Part shown: positions 20,923-27,606 of the stretch, piece by piece | Layout: the number at the start of each line of letters is the position of its first letter | Numbering within the stretch: position 1 is the stretch's first letter | IMG/VR virus record: IMGVR_UViG_3300042922_000241 | Location: 1-27,606 of that record | DNA: 27,606 nt | Reading direction: 5' to 3' (one strand) | DNA from: a virus | The notes under the pieces: model-generated | Told to the model about the DNA's origin: nothing | The model's input: only the letters and a program-made list of their open reading frames with translations | Databases searched by the model: none | Made by a program: the position numbers and the translations under genes

Positions 20923-20990
20923 AAGGCGGTGATCCTATTATCTCCCGTATTCAAGACGTTGGGTTAAACGTCTTATTTTTATGTCTTTAA
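20923..20990 (+). promoter_or_regulatory. Ribosome-binding-like site, mini-ORF and second terminator
   Basis: AAGGCGGTGATCC (20923-20935) matches the 16S rRNA 3' end almost fully, one base off. Seven bases after its GGCGG an ATT (20937) opens an 18-codon frame ending in TAA at 20990. Inside it a hairpin AAGACGT (20953-20959)/ACGTCTT (20968-20974) with an ATTTTT tail is a good terminator. A leader-peptide/attenuator scheme for the scaffold gene is possible; a non-translated spacer is the simpler reading. Confidence 0.45.
20953..20980 (+). terminator. Second rho-independent terminator
   Basis: Perfect seven-pair stem AAGACGT/ACGTCTT with an eight-base loop and an ATTTTT tail, only 39 bases after the previous terminator and 93 bases before the scaffold gene. 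Confidence 0.75.
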
Positions 20991-21072
20991 TCGTAGACGT
21001 AAAACAAGATTTTACATCAAAAAATAACGTGACGCGACCACGTACAAAAGCGTATATGAAAGGATGGAATAG

Positions 21073-21606
21073 ATGAAAAGAAAATTTTTAGAAGATATGG
21101 GTTTAACCAAAGAACAGATTGACTCAATTATGGAGGCGAACGGTACCGACATTGAAACGTATAAGAAGGATGCGGAAAAATACAAGACCGACCTCGAAGA
21201 GGCGCAGAAGACTCTTAAGGGATTTGAGGGTGTTGATGTAAAGGAAATGCAGACTAAGCTTTCTCAGCTTAATGAAGATCTCAAAGCAAAGGATGAGGCC
21301 CATCAAAAGGAATTATCTGATAGAGATTTTAATTCTTTACTGGACGGAACCATTACCACTGTAGGTGCTAAAAACGCAAAGGCAGTAAAAGCCTTATTAG
21401 ACGTTGATGCGCTTAAGAGTAGCAAGAACCAATCCGAGGATATCAAGAAGGCCTTGGAAGCAGTAAAAACCGAGAACGATTACCTATTCGGCTCGGCGGA
21501 ACCAATTAAAAATCCGGTTAAGCCAACCGGCGGAGCTCTTCCTGCAGGTGATGCAAACACCAATGCACTGAGGGCGGCCATGGGGCTTAAACCAACAACG
21601 GAATAA
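21073..21606 (+). CDS. Phage head scaffold protein (GP20-like)
   Basis: 177 residues, acidic, with a long coiled coil (about 28-90: 'YKKDAEKYKTDLEEAQKTLKGFEGVDVKEMQTKLSQLNEDLKAKDE', reported here in outline) and a C-terminal 'GGALPAG...LRAAMGLKP' tail. This is the Phage_GP20 scaffolding family that guides capsid assembly. Typical position: just before the major capsid gene, 16 bases away. Confidence 0.88.
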   Translation: MKRKFLEDMGLTKEQIDSIMEANGTDIETYKKDAEKYKTDLEEAQKTLKGFEGVDVKEMQTKLSQLNEDLKAKDEAHQKELSDRDFNSLLDGTITTVGAKNAKAVKALLDVDALKSSKNQSEDIKKALEAVKTENDYLFGSAEPIKNPVKPTGGALPAGDANTNALRAAMGLKPTTE

Positions 21607-21622
21607 GAAAGGAAATTAAATT

Positions 21623-22495
21623 ATGCCAAACAGTATTGTATTAGCAAAAAATTATACCGACCTCTTGGATGAGGTCTACAAGAATGCATCCGTTACAGCT
21701 GACTTAGTAAGTGACCCTTCTATGATGCGTGCTGGAGCAAATGCAAACGAAATTTTATATCCACAGATCGCTGTTACCGGTCTCGGTGATTACGACAGAA
21801 ACAGCGGATATACAAGTGGAGCAGTTAGTGTTGTATGGAAGACTGCTGCTTTCAATTATGACAGAGGTACAAAGCTTTCCGTTGATACCATGGATGACCA
21901 GGAGACATTTAACATTGCCTTTGGAATGGCTGGAGCTACCCTTCAAAGAGAAAAGGTTGCACCTGAAGCGGATGCATTCACCTTCGCTACATTGGCAGGA
22001 GTTGTGGGAATCTCCAAAGCAGTAGCCGCTACATACGCAGACGGAGCAGCATTCTTAGTTGCATTGTTAGCAGCTAAGACAAAAATGGATGAGGATGAAG
22101 TTCCAGAGGAAGGTAGAATTCTTTATGCAACTCCCACTTTACTTAATAGTGTAATTGCTTTAGACACTACCAAGTCCAGAGAAGTGTTAAACTCTTTTGC
22201 TGTTAAGAAAGCGGTTCCTCAGTCTCGTTTCTACACTGCCATTGATCTTTTGGATGGAAAGACACCCGGAGAGGAAGCCGGCCATTATGCAAAAGCAGCT
22301 TTAGGAAAAGACATCAACTTCATGATCGTTCATAAGCCGGCGATTATTAAGTTTGACAAGCACACGGTGTCTTCCATTATCGCGCCTGATAATAATCCGG
22401 ATGCTGATTCTTACATCTCCAAGTATCGTAAATACGGTTTGGTTGATGTTTACAAGAATAAAGTTGCCGGTATCTATTTGAGCCACAAGGCTTAA
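21623..22495 (+). CDS. Major capsid protein
   Basis: 290 residues, the length and position of an HK97-fold major capsid subunit of A118-type phages. N-terminal 'SIVLAKNYTDLLDEVYKNASVTADL', then 'YDRNSGYTSGAVSVVWKTAAFNYDRGTKLSVD', and 'GRILYATPTLLNSV' in the A-domain. Good ribosome binding site (AAAGGAAA). It follows the scaffold and precedes the head completion genes. Confidence 0.9.
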   Translation: MPNSIVLAKNYTDLLDEVYKNASVTADLVSDPSMMRAGANANEILYPQIAVTGLGDYDRNSGYTSGAVSVVWKTAAFNYDRGTKLSVDTMDDQETFNIAFGMAGATLQREKVAPEADAFTFATLAGVVGISKAVAATYADGAAFLVALLAAKTKMDEDEVPEEGRILYATPTLLNSVIALDTTKSREVLNSFAVKKAVPQSRFYTAIDLLDGKTPGEEAGHYAKAALGKDINFMIVHKPAIIKFDKHTVSSIIAPDNNPDADSYISKYRKYGLVDVYKNKVAGIYLSHKA

Positions 22496-22508
22496 GGAAG
22501 GATGAATT

Positions 22509-22691
22509 ATGAGTAGGACAGTTGGATTAGTTTTAAAAATGGTCGAAACAGAAAAGGAACCTTCCAAATTTGATGGAATGAACGTTGATCAGCTGAAGGA
22601 ATATGCTGCCGAACACAGTATTGAGCTCGGGAATTCATCTTCTATTAACGGCATCATCAAGAAAATCACTGAAGCTGAGAAAGAAGCTTAG
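22509..22691 (+). CDS. Small head protein with HeH/LEM-like segment, 60 aa
   Basis: Encoded between the capsid and connector genes. Residues 24-59 ('MNVDQLKEYAAEHSIELGNSSSINGIIKKI') have the shape of a HeH/LEM or Rho-N type helix-extended loop-helix, often found in small phage proteins at this position. It may bind DNA in the head or be a decoration protein. No proof. Confidence 0.65.
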   Translation: MSRTVGLVLKMVETEKEPSKFDGMNVDQLKEYAAEHSIELGNSSSINGIIKKITEAEKEA

Positions 22692-22708
22692 AAGGGGTGG
22701 CGGTGTCA

Positions 22709-23068
22709 ATGATTAACTACGCTGATTATACGTATTATACCGGTACTTATAAAGGGGCAGTTCTTGACACTGCCTCTTTTGATTTGTATGCCAGAAAAGC
22801 AACTCAGGAGATCAAGAAGTATACTCTTAATCGGGTTGACGAAGCAAATATTCTGGATGATGTAAAAATGTGCTGCTGTGAGGTTGCTGAGGCAATTCAT
22901 AAAGCCAATCAGGAAGATACCAAAGGTATTACATCCGAGAAGGTCGGGGAATACTCCGTATCCTATTTAAGCCCTGAAGCCAAAGAGAAACTGCTGAGCG
23001 TATCCGTTCGAAGCATTATCTATAATTGGCTTGCAATGACCGGCTTACTATATCGGGGGTGCTCATAA
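22709..23068 (+). CDS. Head-tail connector protein (gp6-like)
   Basis: 119 residues from ATG 22709, preferred over GTG 22697 and 22703, which lie inside the ribosome binding sequence GGGGTGGCGGTG. The helical protein begins 'INYADYTYYTGTYKG' and has a 'RKATQEIKKYTLNRVD' helix and a 'CCCEVAEAIHKA' segment, all typical of the gp6/HK97 adaptor family that forms a ring below the portal. One-base overlap with the next gene. Confidence 0.75.
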   Translation: MINYADYTYYTGTYKGAVLDTASFDLYARKATQEIKKYTLNRVDEANILDDVKMCCCEVAEAIHKANQEDTKGITSEKVGEYSVSYLSPEAKEKLLSVSVRSIIYNWLAMTGLLYRGCS

Positions 23069-23439
23069 TGTTTACCAATGCAGACATGACGCTTTACTCC
23101 TGTGGACCAGATGGAAAATATACAAGGGTTGTAATCGAAAGAGTGTTTTGGCAGGAATCAAAGCAACGGAACATTGAAAAAACCGGACTGACTGATGCTG
23201 ACTCGATTAAAATATTCATCCCTAAAGCAAGTGCTCCGGACGGATTGGTTTTTAACCTTCAAAAAGACATGACGGTCAAAGGGATTTCTGAGCATTTAAT
23301 CGACAACACCTCTCCACAGACCATATCAATATCAATTAAGGCTTTGAGGTCTGCTTATGATGTACATGCAGTCACGGTGGCCGATGGTAAACTTTACGGT
23401 AGCCAGATGATGCAGCATTATCAAATATCATGTAAGTAG
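23068..23439 (+). CDS. Head completion / minor capsid protein
   Basis: 123 residues from ATG 23068, seven bases after GGGGGT, overlapping the connector stop. It contains 'MTLYSCGPDGKYTRVVIERVFWQESKQRNIEKTGL' and is rich in beta strands. The position corresponds to the second small head-tail joining protein of A118-type phages (DUF6751-like). The family is recognised by place and general pattern; confidence is moderate. Confidence 0.7.
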   Translation: MFTNADMTLYSCGPDGKYTRVVIERVFWQESKQRNIEKTGLTDADSIKIFIPKASAPDGLVFNLQKDMTVKGISEHLIDNTSPQTISISIKALRSAYDVHAVTVADGKLYGSQMMQHYQISCK

Positions 23440-23447
23440 GTGGTTAT

Positions 23448-23867
23448 ATGGAGTTTAATGCAAAGCTAGAAATAAATAATGTAGGACAGCTACTGAAAGA
23501 CAGAGGACTTCAAGACTACGGTAAAGTTCAGAAATTTATCGACAGCGAAACCATGCGCTTAATGGCTCCATACACGCCATATCTCGGCGGGGTGCTTGAA
23601 AAGTCCGCTGTACTTGGCACCGATATCGGTAGTGGGGAAATCCACCAGGGTACACCATATGCAAGGTATCAGTATTACGGTAAGCTCATGGTGTCTTCTC
23701 TCACCGGTAGCGCATGGAGCCTTGGAGAGTCTAAGGTACTCACCGATAAAGATCTGGAGCATAACAAGAGCCAACATCCTATGGCTGGACCGTTTTGGTT
23801 TGAACGCATGAAGGCTGATAAAAAAGAACAAATCCTTAGAGGAGCGAGAGAGGTGGCAGGGATATGA
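23448..23867 (+). CDS. Minor capsid protein (Minor_capsid_2 type)
   Basis: 139 residues. The segment 'DSETMRLMAPYTPYLGGVLEKSA' followed by 'GTPYARYQYYGKLMVSS' and, further on, 'NKSQHPMAGPFWFERMKADKKEQIL' is the typical pattern of phage minor capsid 2 / gp10-like tail-joining proteins. It overlaps the next gene by four bases. Confidence 0.8.
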   Translation: MEFNAKLEINNVGQLLKDRGLQDYGKVQKFIDSETMRLMAPYTPYLGGVLEKSAVLGTDIGSGEIHQGTPYARYQYYGKLMVSSLTGSAWSLGESKVLTDKDLEHNKSQHPMAGPFWFERMKADKKEQILRGAREVAGI

Positions 23868-24301
23868 ACATAATTGAACTTGTAAAAGATGTAGTCATGG
23901 GATTTCCCAATATCTCTGACTTGCAAATTGATCACACTGAGAGTGATCCGGATAACTACGGCTTATACCCTACTGGAGATCAACTCCTGAAAGAGGACGT
24001 CCTTGGCAATCAGACCAGACAACATAACTTTGTGCTGTATGCTGTATTCCAGAGTCTGATCGACTATGAGAGGCTAGCAAATAGCACTTTTTTATTGAAC
24101 TTGGCCTACTGGCTTGAGAAAGCAGCCACGGAACAAGAAATAGAAGTAACTATAAACGAGCGTACGGTAAATGGTACTCTGAAGAAACTCAGCAGCGCCA
24201 ATGGTATGTTATACGGATATAAAGAGGGAGCTCTCTCCGGTCCGGTAACTTATCAATTACAAATATATGCTCAGTATCATTTAGAAAGTGAGGAATTTTA
24301 A
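23864..24301 (+). CDS. Tail terminator-like minor capsid protein
   Basis: 145 residues, ATG inside the previous stop. The pattern 'FPNISDLQIDHTESDPDNYGLYP', 'RQHNFVLYAVFQS', 'LLNLAYWLEKA', 'YQLQIYAQYHLE' fits the Minor_capsid_3/tail terminator group that closes the tail at the head-tail joint. It immediately precedes the major tail protein gene, as expected. Confidence 0.75.
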   Translation: MNIIELVKDVVMGFPNISDLQIDHTESDPDNYGLYPTGDQLLKEDVLGNQTRQHNFVLYAVFQSLIDYERLANSTFLLNLAYWLEKAATEQEIEVTINERTVNGTLKKLSSANGMLYGYKEGALSGPVTYQLQIYAQYHLESEEF

Positions 24302-24303
24302 CC

Positions 24304-25056
24304 ATGATAGAAAGAAAATATCTGGCTCATTACATCGATACAAGCTTCGGTGGCGCAGTGGCAAACTACCGCCTTGGTAAAGATGTCGATGAATACAATA
24401 TAGAACTTAACCCCGAGGTTGAGAAGAAAAAGAATATTATCGGCGAGAACAGCGTTGTTTTATCCGGGTATGAGCCACAATCTGGCCTTGATACTTATTA
24501 CGGCAGCTACGACGAGGCTCTCACTACAAAGCTCCTTCAGATCGCCAATGAAAGAACCACCGGTGATGGAGTTCGTACAACCGTAGTTGATGTACTCCTT
24601 AAAGAAGTTAACGGAGTTGTATCTGTTATCTGGGCTTACCGCGAAGAGGTTGTTATTGCTGTTAATAGCGTAGGTGGTGGCAACTCAGGAGTTAATATTC
24701 CGTTTGACATTCATTATGCTGGAAATCGCACGAGCGGAACATGGAATATTGCTGCAAAATCCTTTGTACCCACTGCTGGCACTCTTGGAAGGTTGCAGAT
24801 CGAAGTTATTAAGGGTGGTACCATCACCGCAACCAAGGTATCAGATGTTATCGGTGAACCTGCTGGATCCACTTTGTATTACAAGGTTGGCACAGGCTTA
24901 ACCGCTCCGGTTTATGGTGATGCAAGTACAGGATACACCGCATTGACCACTGGGACAGCTATTACTACAGCTGCAGGTCAGTCTATCGTAGTTGTAGCGG
25001 TGAACACAACAATTGTTGCAGCTTCAGACATTGTTCCGGTCGTTGTCGGGGCTTAA
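24304..25056 (+). CDS. Major tail tube protein with C-terminal Ig-like domain
   Basis: 250 residues. The N-terminal 160 form a tail-tube fold ('YRLGKDVDEYNIELNPEVEKKKNIIG', 'SYDEALTTKLLQIAN', 'VDVLLKEVNGVVSVIWAYREEV'). The last 85 residues are an add-on beta domain rich in T, V and G ('GSTLYYKVGTGLTAPVYGDASTG'), which looks like an Ig-like surface domain as on many phage tail tubes. Position before the two chaperone genes is typical. Confidence 0.85.
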   Translation: MIERKYLAHYIDTSFGGAVANYRLGKDVDEYNIELNPEVEKKKNIIGENSVVLSGYEPQSGLDTYYGSYDEALTTKLLQIANERTTGDGVRTTVVDVLLKEVNGVVSVIWAYREEVVIAVNSVGGGNSGVNIPFDIHYAGNRTSGTWNIAAKSFVPTAGTLGRLQIEVIKGGTITATKVSDVIGEPAGSTLYYKVGTGLTAPVYGDASTGYTALTTGTAITTAAGQSIVVVAVNTTIVAASDIVPVVVGA

Positions 25057-25078
25057 TTAACCGATTAGTTTTAGTTTG

Positions 25079-25119
25079 TGGGCGTTGGTTCCTCCTTCCC
25101 AGCGCCCAATAAAAGGAGG
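25079..25119 (+). promoter_or_regulatory. Hairpin whose loop can pair with the downstream ribosome binding site
   Basis: A ten-pair stem (TGGGCGTTGG at 25079-25088, CCAGCGCCCA at 25099-25108, one G-T) has the loop TTCCTCCTTC. The loop bases CCTCCTT (25091-25097) are the exact complement of AAGGAGG at 25113-25119, the ribosome binding site of the next gene. Pairing would make an H-type pseudoknot that hides the site. There is no T-run, so it is not a terminator. Confidence 0.65.
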
Positions 25120-25126
25120 TAGGAGA

Positions 25127-25582
25127 ATGGGTAATATACAGAATTTGAATTTTGACGATGGGTTTATGTCGTTTACTCTTAATAACGATCCTAATAAGGT
25201 TATTAGTTTTAACCCTACGGATTTTGGAATAGTAAATCGAATCAGAGATGCGTACAATGCCATTGATCAAGCAGCCGAAGCGGCAGGAGACATCCGGATT
25301 AACTCTGAGGGTTCTGCTATAGACGCTATCAGTGATACAGCAGACAAGCTGGACATGTTTAAAACTGCTATTAGCAAGGCTATAGACGATATATTTAACA
25401 GTAATATTAGCGAGATAGCCTTTGGAAAACAAAGCCCATTAAGTCTTGTTGGTGATGGTAAGTTCCTCTGGGAGAGCTTTTTAGAATGTATCTGTAGGGT
25501 CGTAGAGTTGAAGACGGGTGAAAAGGTTGAAGCATCCAGGAAGAAGATCCAGAAGTATAAAGGACAGGTGTATCGAGGATGA
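25127..25582 (+). CDS. Tail assembly chaperone, first part (gpG-like)
   Basis: 151 residues from ATG 25127 with AAGGAGG at 25113-25119. The frame is open upstream but that part lies in the hairpin. Features: 'DDGFMSFTLNNDPNKVISFNPTDFGIVNRIRDAYNAIDQAAEAAGDIR', an acidic helical middle, and 'FLECICRVVELKTGEKVEASRKKIQKY' at the end. Such proteins hold the tape measure during tail assembly and are made in large amounts. The following gene overlaps by four bases; I saw no clear slippery sequence for a -1 frameshift. Confidence 0.8.
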   Translation: MGNIQNLNFDDGFMSFTLNNDPNKVISFNPTDFGIVNRIRDAYNAIDQAAEAAGDIRINSEGSAIDAISDTADKLDMFKTAISKAIDDIFNSNISEIAFGKQSPLSLVGDGKFLWESFLECICRVVELKTGEKVEASRKKIQKYKGQVYRG

Positions 25583-26142
25583 TCGGCTACCTGCCAAAGC
25601 AATTGAATATAAATGGAGTTGATAGAGCTATCTGGAGTGATTTCCGGACGGCTCTTTTAATTTTTCAGGCTTGCGCTGATCCAGAACTAGACGATCAGGA
25701 AAAAGCTATGTGCATGATTGAGTGTTTATATCAAGAACCAGACAGCATCCCACCTGATGATCTGCAGGAAGCTAACGAACGGGCGGCATGGTTTTTAGAG
25801 GGAGGTGCTGTACACGAAGACGAGAATCAATCCGTTAAGAAACTCATGGACTGGGAACAGGATGAACAAATCATCTTTTCTGCAGTGAATAAGGTTGCCG
25901 GTCGAGAGACTAGAATCGTTGAGTATTTGCACTGGTGGACATTTCTCGGTTACATGAAAGAAATCGGTGAAGGGTTATTTACCACCGTGACATCAATCCG
26001 GAAGAAACAGAACTCCGGGAAGAAGCTCGAGAAATACGAACAAGATTTTTACAAGGAAAATAAGTCCTTAATAGACTTGAAAAATAAACTCTCTCCGGAA
26101 GAACAGGCTAGACAGGATAATATAAACAATATCCTCCGATAG
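25579..26142 (+). CDS. Tail assembly chaperone, Gp15 type
   Basis: 187 residues matching bacteriophage Gp15: N-terminal 'LPKQLNINGVDRAIWSDFRTALLIFQACADPELDDQEKA', 'CLYQEPDSIPPDDLQEA', and then 'EYLHWWTFLGYMKEIGEG'. The start lies in the stop of the gpG-like gene (ATGA), so translation is coupled. The C-terminus is a long charged helix. It ends just before the tape measure gene. Confidence 0.85.
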   Translation: MIGYLPKQLNINGVDRAIWSDFRTALLIFQACADPELDDQEKAMCMIECLYQEPDSIPPDDLQEANERAAWFLEGGAVHEDENQSVKKLMDWEQDEQIIFSAVNKVAGRETRIVEYLHWWTFLGYMKEIGEGLFTTVTSIRKKQNSGKKLEKYEQDFYKENKSLIDLKNKLSPEEQARQDNINNILR

Positions 26143-26148
26143 AAAGGG

Positions 26149-27606
26149 GTGATACCTACGGCAGACGGTAATTTGAATTTTGATACCAAGATAGATACCT
26201 CTGGTTTTGAAAGGGGTGAGCAAAGCCTCAGGAGCAAGGCTGCAAAGCTTGCCGCCGAATATAAAAAGCAGGGGATGAATTCTTCTGATGCGTTTAAGAA
26301 AGCATGGTCCGAGATTGAAAGAACATCTAAACCGGCAGCTCAGAAGACGGCAAAGCATTGGGGTGATGCAACAAGTACGATTAAGTCACATGTCGATGGA
26401 TTAAAAAGTGTAATGGCCGGGCTGGGCAGGACTTTGATAGCTGCGCTTTCCGTTACTGCTGTACTTGGTTTTGGTAAGTCTGCGATTGATGTAGCCAGTG
26501 ACCTACAAGAGGTGCAGAATGTAGTCGATACCGCCTTTGGTGATATGTCTTATAAGATTGAAGAATTCGCCGATCGAGCAATTGAAGATTTCGGACTCTC
26601 TGAGTTAGCAGCGAAGCAGATGGCAAGTACATACATGGCAATGTCCACCGGTATGGGACAGATGGCAGGAGAAGCATCAGATATGGCGGTTGAGATTACT
26701 GGCCGGCTCGGTGATGTTATGTCGTTTTATAACAAAACACAATCTGAAGTAGATACCATAGGTAAAGCTATCTATACAGGCGAGACGGAACCACTTAAGG
26801 CAATTGGTGTTGTTGCTACCGAAACCAATCTGTCATTGTTTGCTCTGCAAAAAGGATTCAAGCGAGCATATAGCGAGATGGCATCCGATGAAAAGCTTCT
26901 CGTAAGGCAGGCGTATTTTCTGGATAAGACTAATTTAGCAGCCGGTGATTTTGTGAAGACTTCAGGAAGCTGGGCGAACCAAACAAGAGTATTGTCAGAG
27001 CGATGGAAAGAATTCATGGTTATCATAGGCAATGGATTAATCCAGGTCCTTACTCCAGCAATACAGTTTTTAAATACATCCCTGTCATACCTAATCGAAT
27101 TTGCAACTACAGCCGGGAGAGTATTATCATCAGTATTTAATTTAAGCGATGCGATCGGATCAACTGCAAACAACACCGCCGCTATAGCGGCCAGTGCAGG
27201 AGATGCTAGTGCTGGCTTGGATGATATGAGCGATGCTACAAAAAAGGCATCAAAGGCTGCTAAAGGCGGTCTGTCTAATATTGATAAGCTCAATAATATG
27301 ACAGAGAGCATAGCTGACAATTCCACCGGGGCTGCGAATGCACTTTCAAACATGGGAGCTGGTTCCGGTACTTATGGAGCTACGGTAAAGGTAGATTCCG
27401 ATACTTCGGCACTCGAAACTCGACTAACTGGAGCGATGGGTAATATAAGGTCGCTAATGACTGGATTTAATTCATGGATAACTAGTAATTTTGCCCCTAT
27501 CTTCACAGGAATATGGGCAGGGCTTCAAGCACCTATTGAGACATTTAAAGGCATCATGGCAAAAGTATTCACGGATATACAGAGTCTCGGGCAACCGCTA
27601 ATTGAT
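26149..27606 (+). CDS. Tail tape measure protein, 3' end cut by the window
   Basis: An open frame of 486 codons to the window edge. The first part is 'DGNLNFDTKIDTSGFERGEQSLRSKAAKLAAEYKKQG', then hydrophobic and alanine-rich stretches ('LIAALSVTAVLGFGKSAIDVASDLQEVQN'), the phage tape-measure signature 'SELAAKQMASTYMAMSTGMGQ', and a 'ANQTRVLSERWKEFMVIIGNG' helix. It sets tail length and helps eject DNA. The start is odd: a stop codon lies 9 bases upstream of GTG 26149, and this GTG is inside the ribosome binding site AGGGGTGAT. The codon at the right distance is ACG (26158). No ATG occurs in frame until 26275. I give the GTG as the conservative limit. Confidence 0.88.
   Translation, partial: MIPTADGNLNFDTKIDTSGFERGEQSLRSKAAKLAAEYKKQGMNSSDAFKKAWSEIERTSKPAAQKTAKHWGDATSTIKSHVDGLKSVMAGLGRTLIAALSVTAVLGFGKSAIDVASDLQEVQNVVDTAFGDMSYKIEEFADRAIEDFGLSELAAKQMASTYMAMSTGMGQMAGEASDMAVEITGRLGDVMSFYNKTQSEVDTIGKAIYTGETEPLKAIGVVATETNLSLFALQKGFKRAYSEMASDEKLLVRQAYFLDKTNLAAGDFVKTSGSWANQTRVLSERWKEFMVIIGNGLIQVLTPAIQFLNTSLSYLIEFATTAGRVLSSVFNLSDAIGSTANNTAAIAASAGDASAGLDDMSDATKKASKAAKGGLSNIDKLNNMTESIADNSTGAANALSNMGAGSGTYGATVKVDSDTSALETRLTGAMGNIRSLMTGFNSWITSNFAPIFTGIWAGLQAPIETFKGIMAKVFTDIQSLGQPLID

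Noticed and set aside
25535-25582. Programmed -1 frameshift between the two tail chaperone genes
   Set aside because: No clear slippery heptamer near the overlap; the ATGA overlap explains coupled translation.
26772-27353. 193-codon minus-strand open frame
   Set aside because: Shadow of the tape measure gene; the plus strand carries clear tape measure sequence and is open throughout.

Overview
The window is a contiguous piece of a temperate-type tailed phage or prophage from a Gram-positive host, most likely a clostridial one (Lachnospiraceae-like). The evidence is the moderate GC content, strong AGGAGG(TGAT) ribosome binding sites with frequent TTG and GTG starts, and an A118-type head gene order with a long-tail (siphovirus) module. 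No integrase, repressor, lysis gene or att site is visible. The left end cuts a small membrane protein gene and the right end cuts the tape measure gene.

Layout, almost all rightward. (1) 1-1920: small early genes, including an HTH/excisionase-like protein, a tandem AbrB-type regulator and two tiny zinc-ribbon proteins. (2) 1871-6142: recombination module, with a Rad50/SbcC-like ATPase with zinc hook, RecT, a metallo-beta-lactamase-fold hydrolase and an ERCC4-type nuclease. (3) 6145-8299: a small gene and a DUF927 helicase/primase-like ATPase. (4) 8300-8575: a non-coding block with about ten GGTTCCCA iterons in both orientations and three copies of a 13-bp direct repeat around a very AT-rich core, the best candidate for the phage replication origin. 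(5) 8576-12726: accessory early/middle genes, including an HNH endonuclease, a mosaic protein with an RNA polymerase alpha-CTD and a YopX-like domain, a zinc protein interrupted at a nine-G tract, and a Dam methylase. (6) 12775-13303: two leftward genes with their own sigma-A-type promoter, a moron-like cassette. (7) 13389-14924: middle genes ending in a putative late regulator. (8) 14925-15834: regulatory zone with terminators, one isolated gene and a 35-residue membrane peptide gene in a possible type I toxin-antitoxin arrangement. (9) 15835-27606: late genes: TerS, TerL, portal, a minor capsid (MuF-like) protein with a toxin-like C-terminus plus a small acidic partner, scaffold, major capsid, connectors, major tail protein, two tail chaperones and tape measure.

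How the parts work together: the early block supplies recombination and replication around the candidate origin. The protein encoded at 14472 probably turns on the late block. The late genes package DNA and build head and tail. Points that stand out are the iteron region, the phage-borne alpha-CTD, the toxin-like minor capsid C-terminus with its neighbour, a loop that can pair with the Shine-Dalgarno of the first tail chaperone gene, the G9 frame break, and an apparent ACG start for the tape measure. All family assignments come from reading motifs by eye; no database search was possible.
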